From assembly GCF_936928535.1 (NCBI RefSeq), contig NZ_CAKZHY010000145.1, positions 1 to 46,613 on the forward strand: a stretch of 46,613 nucleotides of DNA, written 5' to 3'. The translations under genes were made by a program, and so were the position numbers. Below, piece by piece: positions 1 through 7,347 of the stretch (position 1 is the stretch's first letter; every line of letters begins with the position of its first letter). Source of the stretch: an uncultured Bradyrhizobium sp. (GTDB taxonomy: Bacteria > Pseudomonadota > Alphaproteobacteria > Rhizobiales > Xanthobacteraceae). The notes under the pieces are model-generated. The model was not told where the DNA came from and made no database searches. It worked only from the letters and a program-made list of their open reading frames with translations.

Positions 1-15
1 TGCGGACGGTCCGCA
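1..15. repeat. Perfect 7-1-7 palindrome upstream of ugpA
   Basis: TGCGGAC and GTCCGCA are separated by one base. The element lies 33 bp before the ugpA start. A reading frame entering from the left edge closes with TAG at 29-31 and could be the tail of ugpB, but too little is visible to name it. Hairpins between a binding-protein gene and its permease genes are common in ABC importer operons and lower downstream expression. That role is inferred here. Confidence 0.5.
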
Positions 16-48
16 GCCACGACTTTCATAGAGTGAGGCGGGGGCTTC

Positions 49-930
49 ATGGAGAACCGGGCGATATTTTCAGGCAGGCTACTCGCCTGTCTCCTGGTGT
101 TCCCACAGCTTGCGGTCTCCCTGATCTTCTTCTACTGGCCGGCTGCGCAGGCCCTCTGGCAATCCTTCCTGGTGCAGGATGCCTTCGGGCTCTCGACCGA
201 GTTCGTCTGGTTCGAGAACTACGTCAACCTGCTGAAGACGCCCGAATACTATCACGCGGTCGGCACCACGTTCGTGTTCTCGCTGCTGGTCGTGTTCTTC
301 TCTCTTGCGATCGGCCTCCTGCTCGCCGTGATGGCGAACCGCAACATTGCGGGCGTGCAGATCTATCGCACCTTTCTCATCATTCCCTACGCAGTCGCGC
401 CTGCAGTCGCGAGCGTGCTGTTCATCTTCATGTTCCAGCCCGGGCTCGGCATGATCGCGCGCGCGTTGCAGCGTAACGGCATCGACTGGAATCCGGTGCT
501 CAACGGCACGCATGCGATGATCCTCATCGTCATCGTCGCCGTCTGGAACCAGATCAGCTACAATTTCCTGTTCTTTCTCGCCGGCTTGCAGTCGATCCCC
601 AAGAGCGTGATCGAGGCCGCCGCGATCGACGGCGCGCGGCCGATGCGGCGGTTCTGGACCATCGTATTCCCGCTGCTGTCACCGACGACGTTCTTCCTGA
701 TCGTCGTCAACATCACCTACGCCTTCTTCAACACGCTCGGCATCATCGATACCGCAACCGAAGGCGGCCCGAACGGCTCCACCTCCACGCTCGTCTACAA
801 GGTTTTCATGGACGGCAAGGCCGGCTCGGACCTCGGCGGCTCGGCCGCGCAATCCGTGATCCTGATGATCATCGTCATCGCGCTGACCGCGATCCAGTTC
901 CGCTACGTCGAAAAGAAGGTCCATTACTGA
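49..930 (+). CDS. ugpA: sn-glycerol-3-phosphate ABC transporter permease UgpA
   Basis: A 293-residue inner-membrane permease of the MalF/UgpA type, one of two channel subunits importing glycerol-3-phosphate and glycerophosphodiesters. Several hydrophobic segments are visible, including residues about 12-32, 75-98 and 270-288. The EAA loop that contacts the ATPase is present as EAAAIDGARPMRRFWTIVFP near residue 190. The ATG is preceded by a purine-rich GAGGCGGGGG stretch. The next permease gene starts 2 bp after the stop and the ATPase follows, so the three genes form one operon. The substrate is inferred from overall resemblance to UgpA and from UgpE and UgpC downstream. A related sugar importer is possible but less likely. 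Confidence 0.9.
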   Translation: MENRAIFSGRLLACLLVFPQLAVSLIFFYWPAAQALWQSFLVQDAFGLSTEFVWFENYVNLLKTPEYYHAVGTTFVFSLLVVFFSLAIGLLLAVMANRNIAGVQIYRTFLIIPYAVAPAVASVLFIFMFQPGLGMIARALQRNGIDWNPVLNGTHAMILIVIVAVWNQISYNFLFFLAGLQSIPKSVIEAAAIDGARPMRRFWTIVFPLLSPTTFFLIVVNITYAFFNTLGIIDTATEGGPNGSTSTLVYKVFMDGKAGSDLGGSAAQSVILMIIVIALTAIQFRYVEKKVHY

Positions 931-932
931 CA

Positions 933-1781
933 ATGGTCGAGCATCGACGATTTGGAAATCTGTTGCCGCACCTGGTGCTGATCGCCGGCGTGATCGTGGT
1001 CGCCTTCCCGGTCTATCTCGCGATCATCGCCTCCACCCACGACAACTCCGTGATCGCCAACGGCCAGATGCCGCTCTATCCGGGCAGCCATGGGCTGGAG
1101 ACCTATTGGAACACCATCATGTCCGGCACCGGTCGGACCACGCGCGAGCCGGTTGGCAGCATGCTGGTGTCGAGCTTCATCATGGCGGTCGGTATTGCGC
1201 TTGGAAAGATCGCGATCTCGATCATCTCGGCCTACGCCATCGTATTCTTCAACTTCCCGTTCAGGATGGCGACATTCTGGACCATCTTCATCACGCTGAT
1301 GCTGCCGGTCGAGGTGCGTATTTTCCCGACCTACAAGATCACGTCCGACCTGCACATGCTGGATTCCTATTCCGGCCTGATCCTGCCTCTGATCGCATCG
1401 GCGACCGCGACGCTGCTGTTCCGGCAATTCTTCATGACGGTGCCGAAGGAGCTGGTCGAGGCCTCGAAGATGGACGGGGCCGGCCCGATCCGCTTCTTCT
1501 TCGATACGCTGCTGCCGCTCTCGGTGACCAACATCGCCGCGCTGTTCGTGATCCTCTTTATCTACGGCTGGAATCAATATCTCTGGCCGCTCCTGATCAC
1601 GACGCGCGACGACATGCAGACCATCGTGATCGGCATCAAGAAGATTATCGATGTGAAGGACGCACTCACCGAATGGTCGGTCGCGATGGCCACCGCGGTG
1701 CTCGCGATGCTGCCGCCGGTGGCGGTCGTCGTGCTGCTGCAACGCCTGTTCGTCAAGGGCCTGATCGAAACGGAGAAATAG
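933..1781 (+). CDS. ugpE: sn-glycerol-3-phosphate ABC transporter permease UgpE
   Basis: A 282-residue MalG/UgpE-type permease, the partner of UgpA. The N terminus has a membrane segment (about residues 12-32). The EAA loop appears as EASKMDGAGPIRFFFDTLLP near residue 175. The central segment with PTYKITSDLHMLDSY is typical of UgpE. It starts 2 bp after the ugpA stop with a weak AAGGT ribosome site inside the ugpA end, which suggests coupled translation. Its stop lies 4 bp before the ugpC start. Length is normal for the family. Regulation cannot be read here because the operon promoter lies upstream of the window. Phosphate control through PhoB is known for ugp operons elsewhere. Confidence 0.9.
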   Translation: MVEHRRFGNLLPHLVLIAGVIVVAFPVYLAIIASTHDNSVIANGQMPLYPGSHGLETYWNTIMSGTGRTTREPVGSMLVSSFIMAVGIALGKIAISIISAYAIVFFNFPFRMATFWTIFITLMLPVEVRIFPTYKITSDLHMLDSYSGLILPLIASATATLLFRQFFMTVPKELVEASKMDGAGPIRFFFDTLLPLSVTNIAALFVILFIYGWNQYLWPLLITTRDDMQTIVIGIKKIIDVKDALTEWSVAMATAVLAMLPPVAVVVLLQRLFVKGLIETEK

Positions 1782-1785
1782 GCCC

Positions 1786-2871
1786 ATGGCCAATGTTACG
1801 CTGCGCGACGTCAAAAAGGCCTATCCCAACGGCTTCGAGGCCATCAAGGGCGTCGACGTCGATGTGGCCGACGGGCAGTTCTGCGTGCTGGTCGGCCCGT
1901 CGGGTTGCGGCAAGTCGACGCTGCTCCGGATGGTCGCGGGGCTCGAGACCATCACCTCCGGCGAGATCAACATCGGCGGCAAGGTCGTGAACCAGGTCGA
2001 GCCGGCCGACCGCGACATCGCGATGGTGTTCCAGAACTACGCTCTCTATCCGCATATGAGCGTGTTCAACAACATGGCTTACGGCCTGCGCAATCGCGGC
2101 ATGAAGGAAGCCGAGATCAAGACCCGCGTCGAGGAGGCCGCGCGCATTCTCGAGCTCGGCACGATGCTCACCCGCAAGCCGGGACAGCTCTCCGGCGGCC
2201 AGCGCCAGCGCGTCGCCATGGGCCGCGCCATCGTGCGCCAGCCGAAAGTATTTCTTTTCGACGAGCCGCTGTCGAACCTCGACGCCAAGCTGCGCATCTC
2301 GATGCGCGTCGAGATCCGCAAATTGCAGCGCCGGCTCAACGTCACCTCGATCTACGTCACCCACGACCAGCTCGAGGCGATGACACTTGCCGACATCCTC
2401 GTCGTGATGAACGGCGGTCAGGTCGAGCAGGTCGGCAATCCGCTCGCGATCTACGAGAAGCCGGCGACCACCTTCGTCGCCTCCTTCATCGGCGCGCCAC
2501 CGATGAATTTGATGTCGACGCGCCAGGACGAGATCAAGTCGCAGCTCGGCGGCAGCGCGGGCGAGGCCGGCATCCTCGGCATCCGCCCGGAGGATCTCGT
2601 CATCACCGACCAGACGCCGTCAGGCGGCGTTGCGCTATCGCTGACGGTGGAAGCGATCGAGCGCGTCGGCGCCGAGACCTTCGTCTACGGCTCGCGCGCA
2701 CCGGATGAGCAGCGCGTCTCTGCCACGCCGGGCGAGTTGCCGCCGGGCGAGATCATCGTTCGCATCCCCGGAACCGAGGCCCCCGCGATCGGCGCGAAAA
2801 TTCGTGTCGCCGCCACCCGCAACAAGCTGCATTTGTTCAGCAACGACGGACGGACGCGGATCGAGGCCTGA
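1786..2871 (+). CDS. ugpC: sn-glycerol-3-phosphate ABC transporter ATPase UgpC
   Basis: A 361-residue CUT1-type ATPase that powers the UgpA/UgpE channel. The Walker A motif GPSGCGKST is at residues 37-45. The signature LSGGQRQRVAMGRA is near residue 135 and is followed by Walker B with FDEPLSNLDAKLR and the switch His in YVTHDQLEAMTLAD. The C-terminal third carries the MalK-like regulatory domain with GIRPEDL and a TOBE-like fold. The ATG overlaps the end of ugpE closely and a GGAG ribosome site lies in the ugpE tail. A strong hairpin follows the stop, so this is the last gene of the operon. MalK-family ATPases can be shared between importers, so the assignment leans on context. Confidence 0.92.
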   Translation: MANVTLRDVKKAYPNGFEAIKGVDVDVADGQFCVLVGPSGCGKSTLLRMVAGLETITSGEINIGGKVVNQVEPADRDIAMVFQNYALYPHMSVFNNMAYGLRNRGMKEAEIKTRVEEAARILELGTMLTRKPGQLSGGQRQRVAMGRAIVRQPKVFLFDEPLSNLDAKLRISMRVEIRKLQRRLNVTSIYVTHDQLEAMTLADILVVMNGGQVEQVGNPLAIYEKPATTFVASFIGAPPMNLMSTRQDEIKSQLGGSAGEAGILGIRPEDLVITDQTPSGGVALSLTVEAIERVGAETFVYGSRAPDEQRVSATPGELPPGEIIVRIPGTEAPAIGAKIRVAATRNKLHLFSNDGRTRIEA

Positions 2872-2881
2872 CCGGTTCCAA

Positions 2882-2937
2882 TCCCAATCGCGAAAACAAC
2901 CCCATGCACAGTAGAAGGGGTTCTGTTTTCATTGGGA
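2882..2937 (+). terminator. Long composite hairpin after ugpC
   Basis: Three nested arms pair perfectly: TCCCAAT with ATTGGGA (2882-2888 and 2931-2937), GAAAAC with GTTTTC (2892-2897 and 2925-2930), and AACCCC with GGGGTT (2898-2903 and 2917-2922). This gives 19 base pairs with a 13-base loop. It lies 10 bp after the ugpC stop and ahead of the heat-shock promoter. It is a likely terminator of the ugp operon, although the T-rich stretch is inside the stem rather than after it. Confidence 0.7.
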
Positions 2938-2996
2938 GAATCGCCCGCGGAACTCGTCCCCGCGGAAGCAGTGAATCCAAAGCCTCCTGCTACGTG

Positions 2997-3025
2997 CTTG
3001 AACCCATACGGGGATATGCCCATAT
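2997..3025 (+). promoter_or_regulatory. RpoH (sigma-32)-like promoter of hsp20
   Basis: CTTGAA at 2997-3002 is followed after 17 bases by CCATAT at 3020-3025, within CCCATAT. This resembles the heat-shock promoters of rhizobia, which have a CTTG-type -35 and a C-rich CCATAT-like -10. It would start transcription near 3032 and give a leader of about 60 bases before hsp20. Identification is by eye. Confidence 0.55.
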
Positions 3026-3062
3026 TGCTGACCAAGGGGTGCCGCAAAGGGCCCTGAAATGC

Positions 3063-3086
3063 CAAAGTCGCTTCGAGAGGACTTTG
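3063..3086 (+). promoter_or_regulatory. Candidate RNA thermometer hairpin over the hsp20 ribosome site
   Basis: CAAAGTC (3063-3069) pairs with GACTTTG (3080-3086). Inside this stem CTT (3071-3073) can pair with GAG (3077-3079), leaving G3070 bulged. The ribosome site AGAGGA at 3076-3081 lies mostly inside the stem, and the start codon follows 6 bases after it. A bulged G in the anti-Shine-Dalgarno strand is a hallmark of ROSE-type thermometers, which control small heat-shock genes in rhizobia. The hairpin is seen directly; thermal control is inferred. Confidence 0.6.
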
Positions 3087-3092
3087 TAAACT

Positions 3093-3518
3093 ATGTCTCG
3101 TGTTCCAACGCTTTCCAGTCCGTTCCTTTTGGGCTTCGACGAAATCGAGCGCGTGCTTGATCGCGTCGTCAAAGGCGCCGACGGCTACCCTCCCTACAAT
3201 ATCGAGAGGTGTGGCGGATCGGACGGCCAGCCCGAGCGCTTGCGCATCACGCTGGCGGTCGCCGGTTTCACCCGCGACCAACTCGATGTAACCATTGAGG
3301 AAAACCAGCTCGTGATCCGCGGGCGGCAGCAGGACGACAAGTCCCGGCAATACATCCATCGCGGCATCGCCGCGCGCCACTTCCAGCGCACCTTCGTGCT
3401 GGCGGAGGGGATGCTGGTGCTGGGTGCGGATCTGAAGAACGGGCTGTTGTCGATCGATCTTGCCCGGCCTGAACCGGAGAGGATCGTTAAGACAATCGCT
3501 ATCAATGAGCACGAATAA
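3093..3518 (+). CDS. Small heat-shock protein, Hsp20/IbpA family
   Basis: A 141-residue alpha-crystallin-domain chaperone that would hold unfolding proteins for refolding by DnaK/ClpB. The family's opening is visible as FLLGFDEIERVLDRV at residues 9-23. The alpha-crystallin core runs from about residue 40 to 125, with LRITLAVAGFTRDQLDVTIE and the GL/VL-type motif GADLKNGLLSIDLARPEPE. The short C-terminal tail lacks a clear I-X-I motif. The ribosome site is enclosed in a hairpin and an RpoH-like promoter lies upstream, so both transcription and translation look heat controlled. The DUF1150 gene follows after 50 bases and is probably in the same transcript. Confidence 0.9.
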   Translation: MSRVPTLSSPFLLGFDEIERVLDRVVKGADGYPPYNIERCGGSDGQPERLRITLAVAGFTRDQLDVTIEENQLVIRGRQQDDKSRQYIHRGIAARHFQRTFVLAEGMLVLGADLKNGLLSIDLARPEPERIVKTIAINEHE

Positions 3519-3568
3519 TGGAACGAGTAGCGGACTCGACCGCTTAGTTTCCCAGAGGAGTCGAGACC

Positions 3569-3841
3569 ATGAGTGAAGGTCACGTTGCGTTCGAATACGA
3601 AGCCAAGAATGTCTCGCCCGAGACGCTGGCAAACCTCGGCGAAGGCCATATCGCCTATGTGAAGCAGATCCGCTCCGAGGATGTGCCCGGCCTGTTCCCC
3701 GAAGCCCCGAAGATTGCGCCCGGCCTCAAGCTGTTCGCGCTCCACGCCGCCGACGGCACGCCGATCATGCTGACCGACAGCCGCGAAGCCGCGGTCGCCA
3801 ACGCCTGGAGCAACGAGCTGCAAGCCGTCAGCGTGCACTGA
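3569..3841 (+). CDS. DUF1150 family protein
   Basis: A 90-residue protein of the alphaproteobacterial DUF1150 family, which is regularly found next to hsp20 genes. Recognisable parts are LANLGEGHIAYVKQI in the first third and GLKLFALHAADGTPIMLTDS near the end, followed by AVANAWSNEL. No signal peptide or membrane segment is seen, so it should be cytoplasmic. The start is supported by the AGAGGAG ribosome site 8-14 bases before the ATG. It lies 50 bp after hsp20 with no terminator between them, and a strong terminator follows its stop, so the two form a two-gene heat-shock unit. Biochemical function is unknown; a role with the chaperone is inferred only from linkage. Confidence 0.85.
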   Translation: MSEGHVAFEYEAKNVSPETLANLGEGHIAYVKQIRSEDVPGLFPEAPKIAPGLKLFALHAADGTPIMLTDSREAAVANAWSNELQAVSVH

Positions 3842-3872
3842 GCGCGACAAGCGTCACGAAGAGAGTTTTGAG

Positions 3873-3906
3873 CGGGCATGCCTTCGCAAGAAGGCATGCC
3901 CGTTTT
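3873..3906 (+). terminator. Rho-independent terminator after DUF1150
   Basis: A perfect 13-bp stem (CGGGCATGCCTTC at 3873-3885 with its complement at 3890-3902) has a GCAA tetraloop and is followed by TTTT. It lies 32 bp after the DUF1150 stop and closes the heat-shock unit. Confidence 0.9.
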
Positions 3907-3986
3907 CATTTGAGAGGTGAGGCTTCACACCCTCTGCCGAGGGCCCCGCCTGGCATGCGCGCACGGAACCGTCATCGATCCGTGAT

Positions 3987-4022
3987 TTGACATTTCATTC
4001 ACTTTTGTCAAATCTGACAAAA
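3987..4022 (+). promoter_or_regulatory. Promoter and operator overlapping the first TetR gene start
   Basis: A consensus -35 box TTGACA lies at 3987-3992. A perfect 8-4-8 palindrome, TTTTGTCA (4003-4010) and TGACAAAA (4015-4022), covers the expected -10 region and ends on the A of the start codon. No ribosome site is present before the ATG. This suggests autorepression by the TetR protein and possibly a leaderless or very short-leader transcript. Confidence 0.65.
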
Positions 4023-4663
4023 TGCAGGCCAAGGCCCCTCCCCAGGACCGCATCCTCGACGCCGCCATGCGGGTGTTCCGGCGCCACGGCTTCCGCCGCT
4101 CCTCGATCGAGCAGGCGGCGGAGGAAGCCGGACTGACGCGGCAGGCGCTCTATCATCACTTCGCCTCCAAGGAGGCGCTGTTTCGCGCCGTGCTCGAGCG
4201 GCTCTACGAGCAGGGGCTCGCTGCCGAAATCGCGGCGGCGAAGGCAGCGGAAGAAGCCGGCCTCGAGCTTGCCGACATCCTGGTCGCCGAGATCGGCGCG
4301 CGGATGCGGTCGCTGCTCGCTTCGCTCGAGGACTCGCCCCATACCGAGGAGCTGTTTTCCGAGCACCTCGCGCAGGCGCGCGACCTCTACCAGAGCTATT
4401 CCAACCGTTTCGCCGACGAGATCGCAGCGACGATCGCGCGGGTGTGCCGCAAGCGAAAGCTCACGCTCGAAAGCGGCGTCAGCGTGCGCGAGCTCGCGCG
4501 CTGCGTCGAGATGGCGATCCACGGCACCAAATCCGCTTTCCCTTCCATGCAGCCGGTCGACGCGTTCCTGAAACAGCTCGAAACCATGCTGCGCATGCTG
4601 ATCGCCGGCGCGATGGCGCCTCCTGCGAAGAAGTCCCCACGCAAAACGGGAGTTCGAAAATGA
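4022..4663 (+). CDS. TetR/AcrR family transcriptional regulator
   Basis: A 213-residue regulator. The N-terminal DNA-binding domain is clear: RILDAAMRVFRRHGFRRSS, then the helix-turn-helix with EQAAEEAGLTRQALYHHFASKEALF at about residues 32-56. The C-terminal ligand domain is not assignable to a known inducer. The start chosen is the ATG at 4022 because the TetR domain begins only about 10 residues later. A palindrome covers the promoter and this codon, which points to autoregulation. Its stop overlaps the start of the molybdenum hydroxylase gene as ATGA, so the regulator is translated together with its likely target. Inducer and substrate are unknown. Confidence 0.85.
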   Translation: MQAKAPPQDRILDAAMRVFRRHGFRRSSIEQAAEEAGLTRQALYHHFASKEALFRAVLERLYEQGLAAEIAAAKAAEEAGLELADILVAEIGARMRSLLASLEDSPHTEELFSEHLAQARDLYQSYSNRFADEIAATIARVCRKRKLTLESGVSVRELARCVEMAIHGTKSAFPSMQPVDAFLKQLETMLRMLIAGAMAPPAKKSPRKTGVRK

Positions 4664-7347
4664 CCACCACGACCGTCAATGGAAAGCCTACGGCGCTCCC
4701 CGACGATCCGGATGCGCTGTTGATCGACGTGATCCGCGATGGCGGCCTCACCGGCACCAAACTCGTCTGCGGCTCCGGCGTCTGCGGCGCCTGCACGGTG
4801 CTGCTCGACGGCACGCCAATCGTGAGCTGCCTGTTGCCGGCGCAGGCGGCCGCCGGCAAATCGCTGACGACCATCGAGGGCATAGGTAGCACCGGATTGC
4901 ATCCGGTGCAGAAGGCGTTCATGGCGCACGATGCCCTGCAATGCGGCTTCTGCACGCCCGGCTTTATCATCGAAGCCACCGCCTTCCATGACGGCTGGCG
5001 CGCGACCAAGGGCACGGCGACGCCCTCGCGCGAGGAGATCGCCGCGGCGCTATCGGGACATCTCTGCCGCTGCGGCGCCTATGAAGGCATCTATCGCGCC
5101 GTCGCCGAAGCATGCTCAGGCCGCTTCGACGGCAGCGATCCCATCGCGCCACGTCTGGAAGCCCGCGACAAGGTGACGGGACTGGCGCGCTACACCGTCG
5201 ACATCCAGCATGACGGCCAGCTCGAAGGCGTGATCCTGCGCGCACACGTCGCGCATGCGAAGATCACCGGCCTTGATCTGGCGCCCGCGCGCGCCATTCC
5301 CGGCGTCGCCGCGGTCGTTCCGCTGCTGGACGACGACAACATGATCCGCTTCGTCGGCGCGCCGATTGCCGCCGTCGCCGCGAAAGACCGACACACCGCA
5401 CTAAAGGCGATCGCCGCAATCACCTTCAAGCCCGAGCCTTTACCCGCGGTGATCGGGCTCGATGCAGCGCGACGCGACGATGCGCCCGTCGTGTTCGAAA
5501 AGAAGGATCGCAAGCGTGCCGGCAACGTGTCCGAGGGCGCCGGCGGCGCGCCGGTATCGTGGAAGGGCAATGTGCGCGGGCCGTCGGCGCCGTTCTCGCA
5601 AAAGGCCAAGCAGGCCAAGAGCTGGCTCGCCGAGGCGCGCCAGCAAGGCAATCCGCTACTGGTCGAGGAAACCTTCCGCGTCTCGACGCAACAGCACGCA
5701 AGCCTCGAACCGCATGCCGCCGTGGCCAAATTCGATGGCGATCAGCTCATTGTGCACATCTCGACCCAGGCCATTCACGAGAGCATGGAGAAGATCGCCA
5801 AGCGTTACGGCCTTCCGCACGACAAGGTGCGTGTGATCGCCGATCATGTCGGCGGCGGGTTCGGCTCCAAGGGCAGCGTTGGGCTGGAGACCATCGCCGC
5901 GATCGAGCTTGCGCGCGCCGCCAAGGCGCCGGTTCGTGTCGCCTTCGACCGCGAGGAGGAGCTTTCCGTCGCCGGCTATCGTCCGGCCGCCGAGCTGAAG
6001 CTGTCCTTGCTGCCTTCGACGGAAGGCCGCCTCAAGGCACTGTCGCTCACCGCGCATGCCGACACGGGCGCTGCCGTGAACTCGCTGATCGCGGGCCTGG
6101 CGCGGCTGATCTATCCGGCCGAAGCAAAGGAGCTCGTCGACTTCGACGTGCTCAGCAATTTGCCGCCCGGCGCGCCGTTCCGCGGCCCCGGCGGTCCGCC
6201 GATGTCGTTTGCGCTGGAGCAGGCGGTCGACGAAGCGGCGCTGCGCATGAAGGTCGATCCGATTCACCTGCGCAAACAGTGGGACACGGATCCAAACCGC
6301 CAACGACTTTATGACTGGGCCGCCGGCCTCGATGTCTGGAAGAACCGCAAGCCGGCCGGCTCGCAGACCGGACGCTACCGGCGCGGCGTCGGTGTCGCCA
6401 CCGGCTACTGGCTCTATCTCTGGCAGACCGGCTCCTCGGTCGAGCTCGCGATCAAGGGCGGCCGCATCGTCGCAAGCTGCGCGGTGCAGGATATCGGCAC
6501 GGGCACGCGCAGCGTGATCGCGAACACCGTCGCGAAGGCGTTCGACCTCGAGCCGCAGGACGTGGAAGTTCGCATCGGCCGCTCCAACCTGCCGCCCGGA
6601 CCGGGCTCCGGCGGCAGCCGCGTCACCGCTTCGGTGGTGCCGCCGACCCTGCTCGCCATCGACAAGCTGAAAGCGGAAATCAAGCGCACCGCGTCTCGCG
6701 CACCTGCTCCGGGCTCGAACGCGCCGTGGCGCGAAATGATCGCCGCTTCTCCTGATATCGCCGTGTCGGCGAAACGCCAGGAGGACGGCGAGCCGCCGCC
6801 CGGCGTCAGGCCCGCGCTGCACGAGGCAGGCATCATGGGCCGGGTGTTCGGTTGGGTGCTGCGCCTGATGAACCACATGGTGGTCGGCGCCGGCGTACCG
6901 AGCTCGGTGCAGGTGATGGAGGTGGAAGTCGACACCTGGCTCGGCCATGTGCGCGTGCTCAACGCTTATACGGGTCTGGCCATCGGCAAGCTCGCCGCGC
7001 CGATGCTGGCGCGAAGCCAGGCCGCAGGCGCGGTCATCCAGGGCATCGGCTACGCGCTCTATGAAACGCGGGAGACCGATCCCTCAAGTGGCCACATCCT
7101 GAGCGGCAGCATGGAGGATTATCGTATCCCCGGGATTGCCGACATGCCGAAACTGGAAGTGCATTTCGACGAGGCCGGTTTCGAGCATGTGCCGGGCGGC
7201 AGCGTCGGCATCGGCGAAGTCGCCACCGTGCCGACCTCGTCCGCGATCGCCAATGCCATCCGCGATGCGATCGGCGTGAGACTGACCGAAATTCCGTTCC
7301 GGCCCGATCGTCTGGTGGCCGCCCTGAAAGGGAGGGATGCAGCATGA
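4660..7347 (+). CDS. Molybdenum hydroxylase, fused 2Fe-2S and molybdopterin subunits
   Basis: An 895-residue xanthine dehydrogenase-family protein joining two subunits that are usually separate. Residues 1-150 carry both 2Fe-2S sites: C37, C42, C45 and C57, then C95, C98, C136 and C138. From about residue 163 the Mo-binding part begins with PRLEARDKVTGLARYTVDI. The cofactor motif GGGFGSKG lies near residue 398, and the catalytic base is probably E853 in VGIGEVATVP. Start at 4660 is supported by the ATGA overlap with the TetR gene and by the ferredoxin fold beginning at once; longer in-frame extensions only shadow the TetR gene. The FAD subunit overlaps the 3' end. Substrate is unknown; an aldehyde or N-heterocycle is typical of the family. 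Confidence 0.88.
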   Translation: MTTTTVNGKPTALPDDPDALLIDVIRDGGLTGTKLVCGSGVCGACTVLLDGTPIVSCLLPAQAAAGKSLTTIEGIGSTGLHPVQKAFMAHDALQCGFCTPGFIIEATAFHDGWRATKGTATPSREEIAAALSGHLCRCGAYEGIYRAVAEACSGRFDGSDPIAPRLEARDKVTGLARYTVDIQHDGQLEGVILRAHVAHAKITGLDLAPARAIPGVAAVVPLLDDDNMIRFVGAPIAAVAAKDRHTALKAIAAITFKPEPLPAVIGLDAARRDDAPVVFEKKDRKRAGNVSEGAGGAPVSWKGNVRGPSAPFSQKAKQAKSWLAEARQQGNPLLVEETFRVSTQQHASLEPHAAVAKFDGDQLIVHISTQAIHESMEKIAKRYGLPHDKVRVIADHVGGGFGSKGSVGLETIAAIELARAAKAPVRVAFDREEELSVAGYRPAAELKLSLLPSTEGRLKALSLTAHADTGAAVNSLIAGLARLIYPAEAKELVDFDVLSNLPPGAPFRGPGGPPMSFALEQAVDEAALRMKVDPIHLRKQWDTDPNRQRLYDWAAGLDVWKNRKPAGSQTGRYRRGVGVATGYWLYLWQTGSSVELAIKGGRIVASCAVQDIGTGTRSVIANTVAKAFDLEPQDVEVRIGRSNLPPGPGSGGSRVTASVVPPTLLAIDKLKAEIKRTASRAPAPGSNAPWREMIAASPDIAVSAKRQEDGEPPPGVRPALHEAGIMGRVFGWVLRLMNHMVVGAGVPSSVQVMEVEVDTWLGHVRVLNAYTGLAIGKLAAPMLARSQAAGAVIQGIGYALYETRETDPSSGHILSGSMEDYRIPGIADMPKLEVHFDEAGFEHVPGGSVGIGEVATVPTSSAIANAIRDAIGVRLTEIPFRPDRLVAALKGRDAA

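Noticed and set aside
2904..3089. Short plus-strand ORF in the hsp20 leader
   Set aside because: It starts inside the ugp terminator and runs through the promoter and thermometer; no protein features.
5656..6948. Minus-strand open frame of 430 codons within the Mo subunit
   Set aside because: Antisense shadow of a well-conserved coding sequence.
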